Source: Ganoderma boninense
Taxonomy: Eukaryota > Basidiomycota > Agaricomycetes > Polyporales > Polyporaceae
NCBI GenBank assembly: GCA_002900995.3
Contig: CM035308.1
Span: 2,914,001-2,978,000, forward strand
Direction: 5' to 3'
DNA: 64,000 bases
Within the stretch, counting starts at the first letter, position 1. Each line of letters opens with the position of its first letter. The position numbers and the translations under genes were made by a program. The notes beneath the pieces are model-generated. The model was not told where the DNA came from, did no database searches, and saw only the letters and a program-made list of their open reading frames with translations. Below are positions 35,497 to 47,622 of the stretch, piece after piece.

Positions 35497-36357
35497 ATGG
35501 TCCTCACGCTCTACGGCAACGTCCACTCGACCTGCACCGCGCGCGTGCGCACCGTGCTCGAGGAGCTCTCCCTCGCGCACGAGTTCGTCGAAGTCGACTT
35601 CAGCAAGCCCGCCGTCCTCAAGAGCCCAGAGGTGCTCGCCGTGCAGCCGTTCGGCCAGATCCCGTACATCGACGACGCCGGCTTCAAGCTCTTCGAGTCG
35701 CGCGCGATCTGCCGCTACCTCGCGCTCAAGTACGGCGGCGTCGGCAAAGGCCTCGTCCCCGACCCGAGCGACCGCGAGAAAACGGCGCTGTTCGACCAGG
35801 CGGCCAGCATCGAGGTCTCCAACTTCGACCCGCCCGCGTCCGGGCTCGGGTTCGAGAACATCGTCAAGCAGTGCGTGGTCCTCCTTGCCCTCTTCCTCGT
35901 CCTTGTCCTTTCTCAGAGAGGACACACACTGACGCGGAGGCGTCTTCAAGGTACATCCCCGGACTCGAGACCGACCCCGCTCTGGTGGCGAAGTACAAGT
36001 TCCAGATCGAGCAGAAGATGGAGGGCTATGACCGTCTCCTCGGCCGCCAGAAGTTCATGGCTGGCGACGTAAGTCCATTTCCCTGACCCTGAGCCTCGTC
36101 CTCGCTGCTATCCATGATGACGGAGCATACAGGAACTCACCATCGTCGACCTCTTCCACCTCCCCTGGGGCGCAATGCTCAAGAGGCAGGACAACGACAT
36201 CCTTGAGTCCGACAAGTTCCCCAACGTCAAGAGGTGAGTCTCCGTAAACTGCATGTGGGGAGGCGTCGAGGCTGACTGGTGAAACGATCGAAATAGGTGG
36301 TGGGCGGAGGTGTCCACCCGTCCCTCGTGGCAGAAGATCTCTGCCAGTGCGCACTAA
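35497..36357 (+). CDS. Glutathione S-transferase, about 222 aa
   Basis: Conjugates glutathione to electrophiles. Exons: 35497 to about 35874, 35940-36068, 36133-36233 and 36297-36357. The thioredoxin-like N-domain begins MVLTLYGNVHSTCTARVRTV, with Ser/Cys in the catalytic position. QPFGQIPYIDD and LFESRAICRYLA are the cis-Pro and glutathione-contact motifs. The C-domain has YDRLLGRQKFMAGDELTIVD, LFHLPWGAML and RWWAEVSTRPSWQ. It looks like the fungal phi-like/Ure2p-like group. The first splice is awkward. The usual donor (GTGCGT at 35871) leaves a phase mismatch, whereas a weaker donor at 35875 keeps the frame and gives KQCASSRYIPGLE. A one-base error at this junction is an alternative. Confidence 0.9.
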
Positions 36358-36734
36358 GCACGCCAGCGCTATATGAATACGCATGTACAGTGTCTTATTG
36401 TCCTTCGCATATCGCAAATGTATGTTGTGCCATCCAGACTCCACGGTTGCAGTCTGGCCATCTCAACAACCAATGGACCTGTGTCCTTCGGGGTGGAGGA
36501 GCGGGAGGATGTCGTTGTACCGGCGTCCAGCATCGCACATTCCGCGGCAGCTGGCGTCCAACGGGGTCCCGACCTCAGAGAGACGGCCATCTAGCCATTC
36601 GGCAGCAGGGTCCTTCCAGCGTCCTTGCAGACGATCATACTGGGGCCCCTGCCGCATGTTTGTAGCGTACTGAAATTTGAAGGACGCTCCATCAGCGCGC
36701 TCAATACGAGCAGGAATTCGGACGGGTAGTAAGC
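36358..36734. other. Convergent intergenic region
   Basis: About 380 bp between the GST stop and the extended end of the XPA_C-like gene. Nothing was recognised. Confidence 0.4.
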
Positions 36735-37860
36735 TCAGGAACGTGCCGTATCGTAAACCTCCCACCGGATACCTTCGAGGCCCTCGCTGCCCAAGCCGTG
36801 CTCGTCAATGAGCTCAATCAGCGCAGTGAACAGTGGTTCGAGCTAGTCGACGGTCCACCCGCTTTCCTCCACCAGTTCCGGTCCGTAGTGAGTGGAGACG
36901 CATATGAACTCGTCATCGTCCCACTCCGGGGCCCTCGGCGCCTTCGCGAGCAGCGCCCTCACCTTGTCGACGCTCTTGGATGACGGAAGCTTCTGGTCCG
37001 GTCGAGGCGGGTATGTCGCCGTCGTTTCCAACGCGGCACTCATCGCGCGTTCACTGTTCTCGTCTTTCATGAAGAACCCGCGTCCCCCGCCGTTGGCAAC
37101 GATTTCCGCACCGTCGGCTGCGAGGAGAGCCATGTTGAAAGCCTCCCAAAGCCACGGCGTTATCTCTTTCTTGATGTCCGCCAGCACCTGGGACTTGCCG
37201 ACGAAGATATCGACGGGGCCACGAGACGGGCCTGGATGCTTGCCGACGATGTACACTCCGCCGCCCGGATCTTCGTAGGTCTTGGGCTGTGGAAAGCGGG
37301 CGTCCGCGCCGTGCTTCTCGAGATGGCGCGCACGTAACTTCGCAATGCTTTGCGCGAGACAGCACGAGATACTTTTGTAAGTGCCAGATGGGAAGCGCAA
37401 AATAGAGGACTCACTACTCGTCGAACGCCTCGGGTCCATCAAGTTTCTCCCATGCCCGTCGTTCGATATCGCATTCTTGGTAAATATACATGGGCGTGAG
37501 GTACTTCCCTTGGGTAACGGTCCTGATAGGCAACGAGGACCGTCAATAAGCGACAAAAGGGGCCAGCTAGTATGCAAAAGGGCGTACTGCTCGGTCTTGA
37601 ACGGAATGCCCTCGAAGTCGCCCTTTGCATACTTCAACCGATAAAGCCGCTCTGCGTCGGTCCTCGTAATCTGGCCAGGATAGAGTTAGCAACAGCCGTT
37701 CCGGATCCATGTGACATCCACTTACTGTATCTGAGTGCTTGAGTTTAGAAGCACGCCATTGAGATGGGTCGCTAACAGCCGCTCTGGCAGCCGGTACTGA
37801 GCGGCGATTTGGAGAGGTACCACGGCGAGGCACACGACTGCTCGCAGGAGCCCTCGGCAT
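36735..37860 (-). CDS. XPA_C-like protein with an in-frame TAG near the C-terminus
   Basis: Four exons: 37860-37726, 37670-37588, 37522-37415 and 37371-36735. The segment ITRTDAERLYRLKYAKGDFE resembles the C-terminal helical region of XPA-type proteins. CDIERRAWEKLDGPEAFDEY and RARHLEKHGADARFPQPKTY follow. A C-terminal half of unknown fold includes PRAPEWDDDEFICVSTHYGP. The frame meets TAG at 36843-36845 (284 aa). It then stays open for 35 more sense codons to TGA at 36735-36737, reading LEPLFTALIELIDEHG and IRWEVYDTARS. That continuation looks like genuine protein, so either the TAG is a mutation or error, or it is read through. Role in DNA repair is not established by this resemblance alone. 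Confidence 0.75.
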
Positions 37861-40255
37861 GTCCAGTGTCAGTGCGCCAATCGCTCACGTCCGCTCGCAG
37901 CATTTGACCGGAGAGTTGAAGGGGGGACCCCTTTCTGACCCTGACGCCACAATGCGGAAGAACGACACTGACATCAGTCCGCGCAAGGCGGAGAATGCAG
38001 ATACGGAAGTACCGATTGCGTTCGACGAACGATCATCATCAGGGAAGGTTGAACGAGTTTGTGCCCTTTTACTCTAGGAGTTGCAGACTTGGTATCGGTC
38101 GTGCTGAGATCTAGGTGGTGCGTTGGCGGGGAAATGAACACCTTGCGCAGGCAGAAATCGGCGAGTGTTGCGAGGAATGAGTTGGTTGGACAGGCTCCTG
38201 TGGAAATGGACACGCCAGCGGCTGGATTGTATGCCACAACGACGGGCTGGGATAGGCGGGCAAAGGCCCTTTCTGCGCCCTAACGGAAGCCACATCGAAG
38301 GACGTTAGCTGACATGTGGGTATCATCTCGTGGTTCGCTGTGCCGCTGGGATTGCACTCTCTGGTGGGTGAGGCATAGGCATCCGGGAGTCGCTTTCCAT
38401 ACTTTTCCAGCCACGTTCAAAGGTTAGCATAATGTCTCCAAGTATGAACATTATGGAGCGTACATTAGATGATTGACAATCTGGGTTACCATCTCGCCCT
38501 GAAAATCGCGGATGCACATTCAGAATAACGACGAAGAATGAAGAGGAGAGAAAGCGCACTGCGAGGAATGCACGGCCTAGCCCTCATCCCTTCTCCCTCA
38601 GCCGCTAAGCTACAACCTCTTCAACGACGGTTGCATCCGGGTCTATCCACTCCCGCGATCCCCTCCTTCCCTATCACGGGAAGGGTGGGGCAACTAAGCT
38701 TCATCCCGTTGAGAGATCGCCTCAATCGTCCTTCTCTGTCATCCGAAATGAGACGGTCCTGGCCAGGGGCCGCAACGTATCACGGTCGCGGTGGTCTATC
38801 TTCGCCTAAACGCATCGATGATAGTGACGAGGGCAGGGAGAAGGCCCTTGGCGGTGTCCTTGCAACAGATAGAAGAGTCTGTGGAGACAACCTAGCCGAG
38901 ATTTGAACGACACCGACATGCTCGCGAGATGGCATCTGCCAGGTGAACTGCGCTCTGATTGCCAATGACCGATCTTGATGGAGGAAAAACTACGAGGGGA
39001 GGTTGGGGAACACCTGAAGACCCCTTCGTTGGGTTCGCTTTCCTCTCCGCAGCCTTGCCAATGGTCGGCGGGAAAGAGAGCGTGAGATATATGCACATGG
39101 CAGTGGCACGTTGCATTAGAAGAGGACGGGGCCTTCCACCATAAGTCTTGATAACTCGGGTTAGGGAAACAACAAGGCGACACGTTCTTATAAGGTTCCC
39201 CGCAGTTTTTGAGAACTCACAGTAGCATGTCCAGGAACGATCGGCATGTATGGATGAGGGCATGCTCACTAGGAATCCAAAACGCCCGAGTCTTCCAGCT
39301 CTTCCTTCGCCACTCCGCTGACCTGGGGAGCATTGAGGGGCATCATTCATGTGCCCTGGAGCTATTATGGATACATAACTCATGCACTGTCGGACGTGAA
39401 CACCAACCTTCATTTAGAAACGCAAATACGCCGGCGATCTGTATTTCAGCCAATCCTCCTACGCCGTCTAACTCAAGGGGTCCAGTACTTAGCCTACGGA
39501 GAAATACATACATTTCGAGGTTCGACACATTCCTGAACCTAGTTAGGCTGAGCGGAATGCGCGATCGGTCCTTCATCTTCAGAGGTGAGCTGTCGACAGC
39601 TGCAGGAACTGTGGTGTCGACGTCAAGGTCTTCGCGAGTACTTAGCGTATTCGGGGATTTCTGAAAGTCCACAGTAGAGCAGGATAAGCACAAGCACTGG
39701 TCACAGCGAGGGAGGATATGAACGTGATGGTCGGCTGCAAGAGAGTGGGGATGTAGACGCTCGGGGTCTTTTTGTTGCTCAGCGCTCAGCTGTGATCGGG
39801 CGTTTCGGCCGAGGATATGTCCTGTTTGCCTTCCAGACCGCCCGTCGAAATCTCCACCCGCCGAAGACGAACTACTGTATGTCGACGACATAATATGGTA
39901 AGAATCCTGGAAGAATATGATATCATTGAAATGCTTTGTGTGGGGCAGACTCGACGAACTCGGACTCCCGAGCAGTCAGGGTACAAACGGACAGAACCAA
40001 TGGCCGCTCGAGCTAGCAACTCAGGCCCAAGTTATACACCGCTGTCGACACTCGGCGTGTGTGTGTCGCCCTGGATGGAGAGCCCAAAAGGGCAGTCATA
40101 AAATCAATTGTCGCGCCCGAATTCCATGAAACCGTACGGTACGCACCACTCTCTTGTCTGAATATTTCGAAATATCCAAGACGAAATGCGGAATTCTGAC
40201 GCTTCCAGTCTAGCAGATATTCGAATGGACGGCAGTCAGTCGACATGAGCACATA
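37861..40255. other. Intergenic region with one doubtful open frame
   Basis: 2.4 kb without a convincing gene. The best candidate is the minus-strand frame 39891-39343, listed separately with low confidence. Confidence 0.45.
39343..39891 (-). CDS. Doubtful hypothetical ORF, 182 aa
   Basis: An uninterrupted minus-strand frame beginning MSSTYSSSSSAGGDFDGR, with a cluster of His and Cys in the middle (HHVHILPRCDQCLCLSC). No membrane segment, signal or known domain was seen. GTATGT...TAG pairs inside suggest that introns may exist. It may be chance. Confidence 0.25.
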   Translation of the reverse strand: MSSTYSSSSSAGGDFDGRSGRQTGHILGRNARSQLSAEQQKDPERLHPHSLAADHHVHILPRCDQCLCLSCSTVDFQKSPNTLSTREDLDVDTTVPAAVDSSPLKMKDRSRIPLSLTRFRNVSNLEMYVFLRRLSTGPLELDGVGGLAEIQIAGVFAFLNEGWCSRPTVHELCIHNSSRAHE

Positions 40256-42192
40256 TCAAGACTTGGATGCACCCACATTCTCCACCGGCCCCCCAGTCAC
40301 AGCCCGACTGTTCCCTAGACTCGTTGTGTTCGCACGGGCAATTTGAAGTGAGCTTACATCAAGTTCCACGACGCTATCGTCCTCGTTCCTCATGGACTTT
40401 TGCGCATTTAGACTGTTCACATAGGTGAGCGGTCTGCAAGGCTTGAACGATTCCATGAATTTGACTCACGTTGCGAGGAGGGTGTTGACATATACTAGGG
40501 TCCACGTCCGAGTGTCCATCATCAGTCGAGCGACACTCAAGGGGCGTGAACCTACATTTTCCGCTCAGAAGCGCGAATGGGAGGTATATATAGCGGTCCG
40601 GACGAACGATCGTCTATTAGAACCTAGTCAGCCCCTTAACAAGTCTAGAGATATCGTTGTCTGGATAAACGCACGCTGATCATCTCGCCAGCTTGACACA
40701 TCCTGACTCTCGCTCATTAAAGATGGCCTTTCGCAGTGAATAGCTTTGAGACCATACTCACGCGGTAAGAGCGCCCCGATTCACCGCATATATGATCAGC
40801 CGGTCGATTATTGAGTTGGTTCTGGCACGGGTGCATATAGCCTGAGTTTCTCCATGCTCTGCAAAGATGAAGGGATAACCGACCTCCGGAGGCCGGTCCT
40901 CTTCGAGTGGAGATAGTAGCAAAGGGATACAGTGATGACGATGTCGCACACTGCACTCATGCCGTTGGCAACGCCACCAAGAGTCCGGCCCTCGACTGAG
41001 CTGGGGTCGAAGATGATATCGATGCGGTTGGTGTAGCTGGTAAGGCATGATTTTAGTGCGCTCCTCTCCGGCAAGGGATTCCAGAATAAAACGCACAGTT
41101 TCACAGACAGGACTATGGAAGCGGAGACACAAGTCAGTAACCGGATCGTACGCCGACATTCTGTACCCGCGACATACCCATTCCAGGGCCTGTTTGAGTG
41201 CCGGAGGTCAGTGGTCTGAGTATCGCAGTATTGCTTCAAATGTGCGCACCAAATGAACCCAATGCGAGGAAAAGCTAAAGGAACTGAAGTTAAGTACGCC
41301 ACAACGCGAGCGTGAATGATGGCCCACTGACGACGCTGTACACGAGAACGGCATTATGCTTGCTCACTGTTCATTCAATATGGAATGCTCGAATCAGCAT
41401 GTTGTCATTCGAGAATGGAGTGTTCAAAGAACTTACACTCCCAAAGACGGTGTGCGAGGAAGCTGCTTCAAGTTTATGGTAAGCATGATCTCGGCAGTGC
41501 ATGAAACGTAGTACCATTGTGTGAGCGTGCCAATCAAGACCTACTAGGGGAGATTAGACTAAATCATATGAGATTCTGATAGTGAAAGGTTACCGTGGCA
41601 GCGTTCTCGACCTGATATTAAAACGAGGTTGGGTGAATCTGGCAAACTACTTTGATTTTAATGTATACTCACGGCCAACGCTCTGTTTATATATTATCTT
41701 AGAAAAGGCGAATTTGGAAAGCATCCGCAGGTACTCACGGAGGCATGTTAATAAGTTTCAAGGGGTCACCGAAGTCGACGACCACATACGTGTACAACGT
41801 CTCAACGGCCAAAATCAGCGACACGGCGTCAAGGATGCTGCGTGCATTCGTAAGCCATAGGGTGAGAAGAAACTCGAGACACATACAACAGGAACGCGAC
41901 CTTGACCACATGGGAAGAGGGACGTCAGGTTTAATTCTACGGATGAAGCACAACGAGGAGGGTGCTCACGAAGATTCTCATGTATTTGGAATCTTGCCCA
42001 CTGTTCCGAAAGTAGATGTAGGCTTGCAGCACCGTGATGCCGTATAGGCTGCATGACTGCGTTACGTCGACAGACGGGGTAGTCATTATGAAGAGGTACA
42101 CACCACGCCGCAAGGACCACACCGACGAGACCAATGGCGAGGGTCTCCTTGATAGCCGAAAGCAGTTCGGGTGGAAGGACTATGGAACCCAT
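40256..42192 (-). CDS. DUF6534-type multi-pass membrane protein, 328 aa, 16 exons
   Basis: Belongs to a large agaricomycete-specific family of about seven-helix membrane proteins of unknown role. Exons: 42192-42104, 42048-41970, 41900-41887, 41837-41739, 41682-41673, 41611-41594, 41540-41515, 41462-41437, 41366-41328, 41283-41178, 41036-40884, 40821-40762, 40702-40675, 40613-40556, 40494-40470 and 40412-40256. They total 987 nt with every phase matching. Family signatures are LYGITVLQAYIYF (helix 2 start), LDAVSLILAVETLYTYVV, CFLAHRLWELSKHN, SAVCDIVITVSLCYYLHSKR, IIDRLIIYAVNRGALTA and LYVNTLLATLNAQKSMR. Exons of 10, 14 and 18 nt occur. The least certain part is the loop exon 41283-41178. Confidence 0.88.
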
Positions 42193-43826
42193 GAGGGACG
42201 AGCGTCGAGTTAGAGATTGATGTGGGAGTGGTACTTCGGAGACCCTGCTTATATACTAGAACACACGTCAGAGAGATACGCATTCCGGCTTCAGTAACAG
42301 CATCAACAGCAACATTGAACAACAGAGGTTGAGGAAGCAATCAAGAAGGACACTGCGAAGCCATCTCTATCCTGCAGAATCTTTATATGTATACTCAGAT
42401 GCGCTCCGATGAGCTACAGCTTGTGCGACTCACCTCTCAGTTGAGGCAAATATCTGCGGAATAAGCCTCCGATGCGCACGTTCTATACATTAACGGCGCC
42501 GGCTTTGATTTGCGGTTACGCCCAACAGCTTCTGCGACGAGCGCGACAGGCCGGTGTGGGGCATCGGAGGAAACGCGGCCATGTTCAAGTTACACATGGC
42601 GGGAGACCTTTAGTTCCGCGCGATAAAAAAAGCTCGGGAAGCATACGAACATCCATGCGGGTTCCAGCACTGGTTCATAGGTTAGTGGAAAGGTGTATAT
42701 TTATTCCTTCCGGACAGACGGAGCCATCCATACGGCGCAACGAACCGTGAGCGAGATATGTTCACTCACCACGGATACACTCCAACGGCTCCCGTGGAAA
42801 CCGACATACAAAGCGCCATGAAGGCGATGCTGATTGGGACCCGGTTCATAACCAAGGTCATCCGCCCAACAACTTCTCGGATGTACGCTGTCCGGGGAGG
42901 ATCGACCGTGTGACCCGCCCCACTCAACCGCCCCAGATCTTCCCCATGGCATGGCAGTACTCGATGCTTCTTCGAAAACCTTCGCACACTGTGGGCACCA
43001 TGTGAGCACCATAATTTGCAAAGGAGTCAGCACACCTCATCATAGAACTCCCCATGAATCCTCCCCGCCATGTAGGCTCCCGCAGGCCCGTTCAGCAACT
43101 TGAAGAATGAGGGCCGTGGTTCGCTCGACTCCACTACCAAGCAAAGGCGACCTGTGAATGTTTCACAGACGTCCTGTTCCTCCGTCGAAATGTGAGAGTT
43201 GGAGCACGGAGTTGGTATCGCATGTGCCAGGAATGGCCCAGCATCGTTGGCGCTCTAAATAGTTCGATATCTGTGGGGCGTCTAACAACACTGGCTGGTC
43301 GGAGAGGTCGGAGGTTCGATCCTGCCACAAAACAGTTGACCTCCAAGACTTCCTGTCGGCTTGGTATTCATGGCCTTCGCGAAACAGATATAGGCGTCCT
43401 GTTCTTCAAGAGCCAGCCATCTGTTGGTTTCTGATATTTCGGCCAGAGTGATCAGGAGGGAAGAACTGATTGACGTCTATAAATACAAGACGCGAAGAAG
43501 AGATTCAAGTTGCAGAGGCACGATCGCGGCGAGACGCAGGGAGTCGGAGACACTAGTGGTACACAGACGAAATATGTCCAAGTATAAGCAGCAACGAGAC
43601 GATAGCGATGCGGATAGCGATGGTGATAGAGATGAAGGTTCTCAGTCCGTCTTGAAGTAGCAAGAAGAGAGACAAGACTCAGAAACGAATAGCAGAATGC
43701 GACCTACGTGGAACGGAGCTGGAACTGAGAGAATGCAAGCCGTGGGGCAGAGTTTTGGAGCGGGTATCAAGGCATGCAGGGGAGGGGGGTATCGTTGAGA
43801 GGGCCGCGGTGGTCGACGAAGGAAGA
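42193..43826. other. Intergenic region
   Basis: 1.6 kb between two minus-strand genes. A minus-strand frame near 42987-42766 has a hydrophobic stretch (NRVPISIAFMALCMS) that could be a relic of a membrane-protein gene, but nothing ties it to one. Confidence 0.4.
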
Positions 43827-45037
43827 TCAAGGCTTGGTAGCCTTACGAGGGAGACGGATCACAAGCCTGTGCCATCGAGGAGGCGACGGCCTGTCTGAGT
43901 CAAAGGAAGAGTCGGACTCTGGCTCAGATTCGCTGCTTCGACGGGACAGAATGGACTGGAGGCTGTAGCGCGGCGAGGCGGGCGTGGCGCGTGGTCGTGT
44001 AGCGGGCGTGAGTCGCGCTGTGAGCACTGCGATCTCTACACGCTGGTCTGCGATCGTCTTTGAGTGATTGCTCTGGCACGACGACTCAGTATTAGACGAG
44101 AAGAAGACAGGTTAACGATCAAGGTTCTCACCTCTTGAATCCTGAACCGCTCGAGATCGGAGTCGTAGAGCTGCCGGACCTTGGTCAGTTCAGCGCTGAG
44201 GTTGTCGTTCTTGCGGACGATGTCGCCGATCTCCGTCGTCTGTTGCTGGATCGTGGCTTGAAGGGAGGCGGAGTTGCGCTCGACATCGATGACCCTTGTT
44301 TTCAGCGAAACGACCTTCTCACCGTACTCCGCATGGGTCTTCTCGAGGGCGTCGGCGATGGTAGCTACACGAGCATGCGCCTCATCGCGGTCGGTGACGA
44401 TAGTCGCGATGCTCTGCTGTACGGCCGCGAGCTGGGCCTTGAGGGCGGCGAGTTCGTCGTTCTTCTCTGCAAGGATGAGCTTGCAACTAGCGTCCTTCTC
44501 CGCGAGCAAGGCTTTTTTCGTCTGGTGGGTAACGGCGACCTCGGTCTTTAGTGTGGCAAGGTCCACGTTCCGTTGCGTGAGCAAGTCGTTCTTCTGAGCG
44601 AACATGACCCTGCAGCTCTCGCGGAGGAAGTCGAGCCGAGCCTCAAGCGCCTGAACCCTCTCGCTCTCCGAGTCGCCAGCTAGGGAAGGGGCTGAAGACT
44701 GACCAGAGGGGTCTCCTGCCTCGAAGGTATCCTTCGCGTCCGAGGCGATACGGCCGGAGTTAGAGTCTTTGGCGGGGCCGGTGAGGGTGGTCTTGTGAGC
44801 ATCGACACTGCGCTGGAGTGGCGCGTTCTGGTACACGAGTTCGGCGACTTGACGAGTCGACGAGATGAGACGAATGGTAACCAGGATGGAGAGAACCGTG
44901 AGGAGGATGAGGAGAACTAGGAACAACACCGGAGGCACGAGGCGTGAAGTGCTAGTGGAGGCGTGGAAGACGCGAAGTTCGGTTGGGACGTGGGCCATCG
45001 CGGAAAGACGAATAGTATTGAAGAGGAAGGTGTTCAT
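43827..45037 (-). CDS. Membrane-anchored coiled-coil protein, 383 aa
   Basis: Two exons, 45037-44132 and 44072-43827, with a 59-bp intron. ATG 45037 is the first after the TATA box; ATG 44998 is a possible alternative. One transmembrane helix (PPVLFLVLLILLTVLSILVT) near residues 35-56 is followed by a polar linker. A long coiled coil rich in Leu, Glu, Lys and Ala runs over about residues 120-300 (for example ALLAEKDASCKLILAEKNDE). The C-terminal tail is basic and Ser-rich, with an acidic run SSESEPESDSSFDSD. The layout resembles tethering or scaffold proteins of endomembranes. I recognise no specific family, so the function is unknown. Confidence 0.75.
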
Positions 45038-46183
45038 TGAGGGGGAGGGCGGTGGCGAGAGGTATGAAAGCGTCGAGGTCGAGGGCGCGGGTGAATCTTG
45101 TCGACGGGAGTTGGAAGGGTGGGAGGGAGGAGGGATAGCGAACGGTAGAAGATGAGACCAATTTATAGTCCGCGTCACCTTCTATCGATCGTTCAACTTG
45201 CAAGTCTGAATCTAGATGACGACACTGCTGCACGGTCCATGGGCTACACCTAAAAGGGGCCACCATCCGGAAGGACAATTCGCCGAATAACCTAGGAGAA
45301 CCCAGCCTCCATGAGAAACCCTCTAACATAACATGATTGCAGACTTTACCTGATGCGACAGCGAACAGGGAGTGGCTTTAGTCAAGCTCTATCCTCTGTT
45401 CGATCTTCCATGCTGCATGGAGACAGTCGGTGTGTTCCAACAGTAGCGATGAATCTTAGAAATCGATACTCCTAGCCAAGCGTAGACCTGTCGGAAACGA
45501 ACGACTGGAGGCTAGGACTCGCTGTACAAAATATACAGAATCAAGACGTCATAACATCTTGATATAGAGGACATACCGGGAGCTCAAACATTCGGCAGTG
45601 CATGGCATCCCTGGGGACCGCGGGGAGAGGCTGACAACGGGTTGGGTAAACGCCGGGTCTAAGATTGTAAGACAGTTCAGCGACTTGAGCTCCTGAGAGA
45701 TGCCGGAGGTGAAGGGGATAAGCCGTTTGAGGCTGACGGTCTACGCTTCACCGGTAGTGGCAAGGCTCCGTGGCTCATAGGAGCGATGGTCCGCGGTGAT
45801 GAAGCCAGGAAAGTGGAAGATTTCTGCCCATGTAAAACAGCGAAAATAGATAGCTTAAGAATTCTTCCATCACGCTGGGTTGTGACATCAACGTTGTCTG
45901 CCTAGACCCGGTCTTTTTGTTTTTGTTCTCTTGACATCAGCGAGGTCCTCGACGACCTGAAGATCTGACGTGTTGTGTAGGGGTGCTACTATAAGTATGT
46001 GCCCTACGGAATGAACATTCGACATACCATAATAAAGGCATTCAGAACTTTTGACAACCTTTGACATCGGTGACATGGACGACGTTGAGCAATTGGTGGC
46101 TGTTAATGCAATCAACACCATCGAAACAGGGTCAACTGCTTCTACCTGTCACAGGCCAACGCTGTTGACTTGAAGCCGTACGG
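45038..46183. other. Intergenic region
   Basis: 1.1 kb between the coiled-coil gene's 5' end and the GH131 3' end. No feature was found beyond the TATA box. Confidence 0.5.
45161..45167 (-). promoter_or_regulatory. TATA box of the coiled-coil gene
   Basis: TATAAAT on the minus strand, about 125 bp before ATG 45037. It lies inside an open frame that begins further upstream, which argues against a start there. Confidence 0.5.
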
Positions 46184-47349
46184 TCACAGGTTAACGACGC
46201 CGAAACCCCTACTGACTCCGTGTAACGCATCCTCCACGAATACACCAGAATATAAGAGCGCTTCCGTCGTCCCCTCCTGGATCCCGTAGTGTACAACATC
46301 GGCTTGGTTCGCAGGTGAGTCTGCCGGGTTCACAAGCGGAAGCTATATCCATGCCATTGATCTCATTATCAGGAGCTCCCTATTGCAAGAGTGGAAGACT
46401 CACCTTCAGCACGGCGAGATGGAATCTCCTTGCCCGTCAGGGCCGGCCGCCGCAGTGGGGTTCGATGTCGTAACCACGACTTGCTGCAAGAGCTCAGCGT
46501 CCTGGGAATACCACGCCGCAAGCGTGCGCGCATTCCAGTCGACTTCGACAGCGAAGTTGTGCCAAGCGCGGGAAGTGAACGGTGTGCTGAACAGGACGTT
46601 GAGCACGTGATCAAGGACCTTGAACGAGTGTGCGTTCGGTGCAGGGAGGGAACCCGTGGGATCGGTGAACGGAGAACCTGTGACAAGGGGTCAAGATATC
46701 GACGAGAAATTGTGAGAGAAGAAGAGCGTACCGAGCTGGATACCAAAGACATGAGACCCATCACTCGGTTCAACGAACACGATCTGGTACTCGTGTGTGT
46801 AGTTGAGGGGCCGCGTCTCGTCCTTCTGGATGGAGAAGTGGAAGACTGTCTTGTTTGTCTCCATCTGAGTGATGAGTTTCGTATGCTCGCCGTTGTTCGC
46901 GGCAATGATATCCGTCCTTCGGAAGCCGAACTGCGGGTTACTTCCTCCTGGCAGGAAAACAGAACTGTTGTCGATGGAGACCGACACGACCTGTTCGCGG
47001 GGTTGGATGTGTAAGAGCCCCTCGTTCCATAACGGAGTGGGCAGTCGTGAGTGCCCAAGCAGTTGCGAGTACTGTGCGCGAAATGGTTAGCGACCCGTCA
47101 GAGATAAACAGGACTCGAAACTCTGTGCGAACGTGCGACGCATTTTCGGACCCTTTCACCACCCTACATAATACAAAGGTTAACTCGGTTGCTGACTGGC
47201 AGAACAGTGAAGACTTACGTGAGGAAGGGGCCGGTCGAGGAGTCGAGGTCTGCGTTCGTCAAGTTGAATGGTGCCCGGCCATCCCAAATAATAGGACCTG
47301 CGAAAGCGGACGCCGCGAAGAGAAACACAGATAATGGGAGGAGCATCAT
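46184..47349 (-). CDS. GH131 family secreted beta-glucanase, one-base frameshift in exon 4
   Basis: Glycoside hydrolase family 131, secreted enzymes acting on beta-glucans, found mainly in wood-decay and plant-associated fungi. Five exons: 47349-47219, 47163-47133, 47071-46732, 46677-46404 and 46342-46184. The signal peptide is MMLLPLSVFLFAASAFAG. GPIIWDGRAPFNLTNADLD and VVKGSENASHYSQLLG follow. The core has VSVSIDNSSVFLPGGSNPQF, GFRRTDIIA and YTHEYQIVFVEPSDGSHVFG. The last exon has YGIQEGTTEALLYSGVFVE. In exon 4, GQGDS should read GQGDF followed by HLAVLK; one T is missing at about 46423-46424. Corrected length is 311 aa. It lies in tandem with the sedolisin upstream. Confidence 0.93.
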
Positions 47350-47396
47350 GCAAGGAAGGCCACGAAAGTAGACGAATGACGGCGCGAAGATGATCT

Positions 47397-47404
47397 CTTT
47401 TATA
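47397..47404 (-). promoter_or_regulatory. TATA box of the GH131 gene
   Basis: TATAAAAG on the minus strand, about 50 bp before ATG 47349, within the 273-bp gap to the sedolisin stop codon. Confidence 0.55.
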
Positions 47405-47622
47405 CTCACCGCGAATGACATCTCCGAGGAGTGAGGCGGAAAAATAGCGGGAGCAGACACGTCAATACCCAATGACACCGAGCTGTCTTCGATATCCAAT
47501 ATGTCCAGATGATGTCGCAATCTCCGATATTTATACACTTCAATGGTCCTTGAATACACTTCCATACCAAACCTCCGAAGTCCACGTTTCGGATCTCATT
47601 GATCTCCCGATCATGTCCCCGT

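Noticed and set aside
43271..43330. A tRNA-like segment ending in GGTTCGATCCTGCC, similar to a T-arm or B box.
   Set aside because: No matching acceptor stem, D arm or anticodon arm can be drawn upstream at normal spacing on either strand. The T stem itself has a mismatch.
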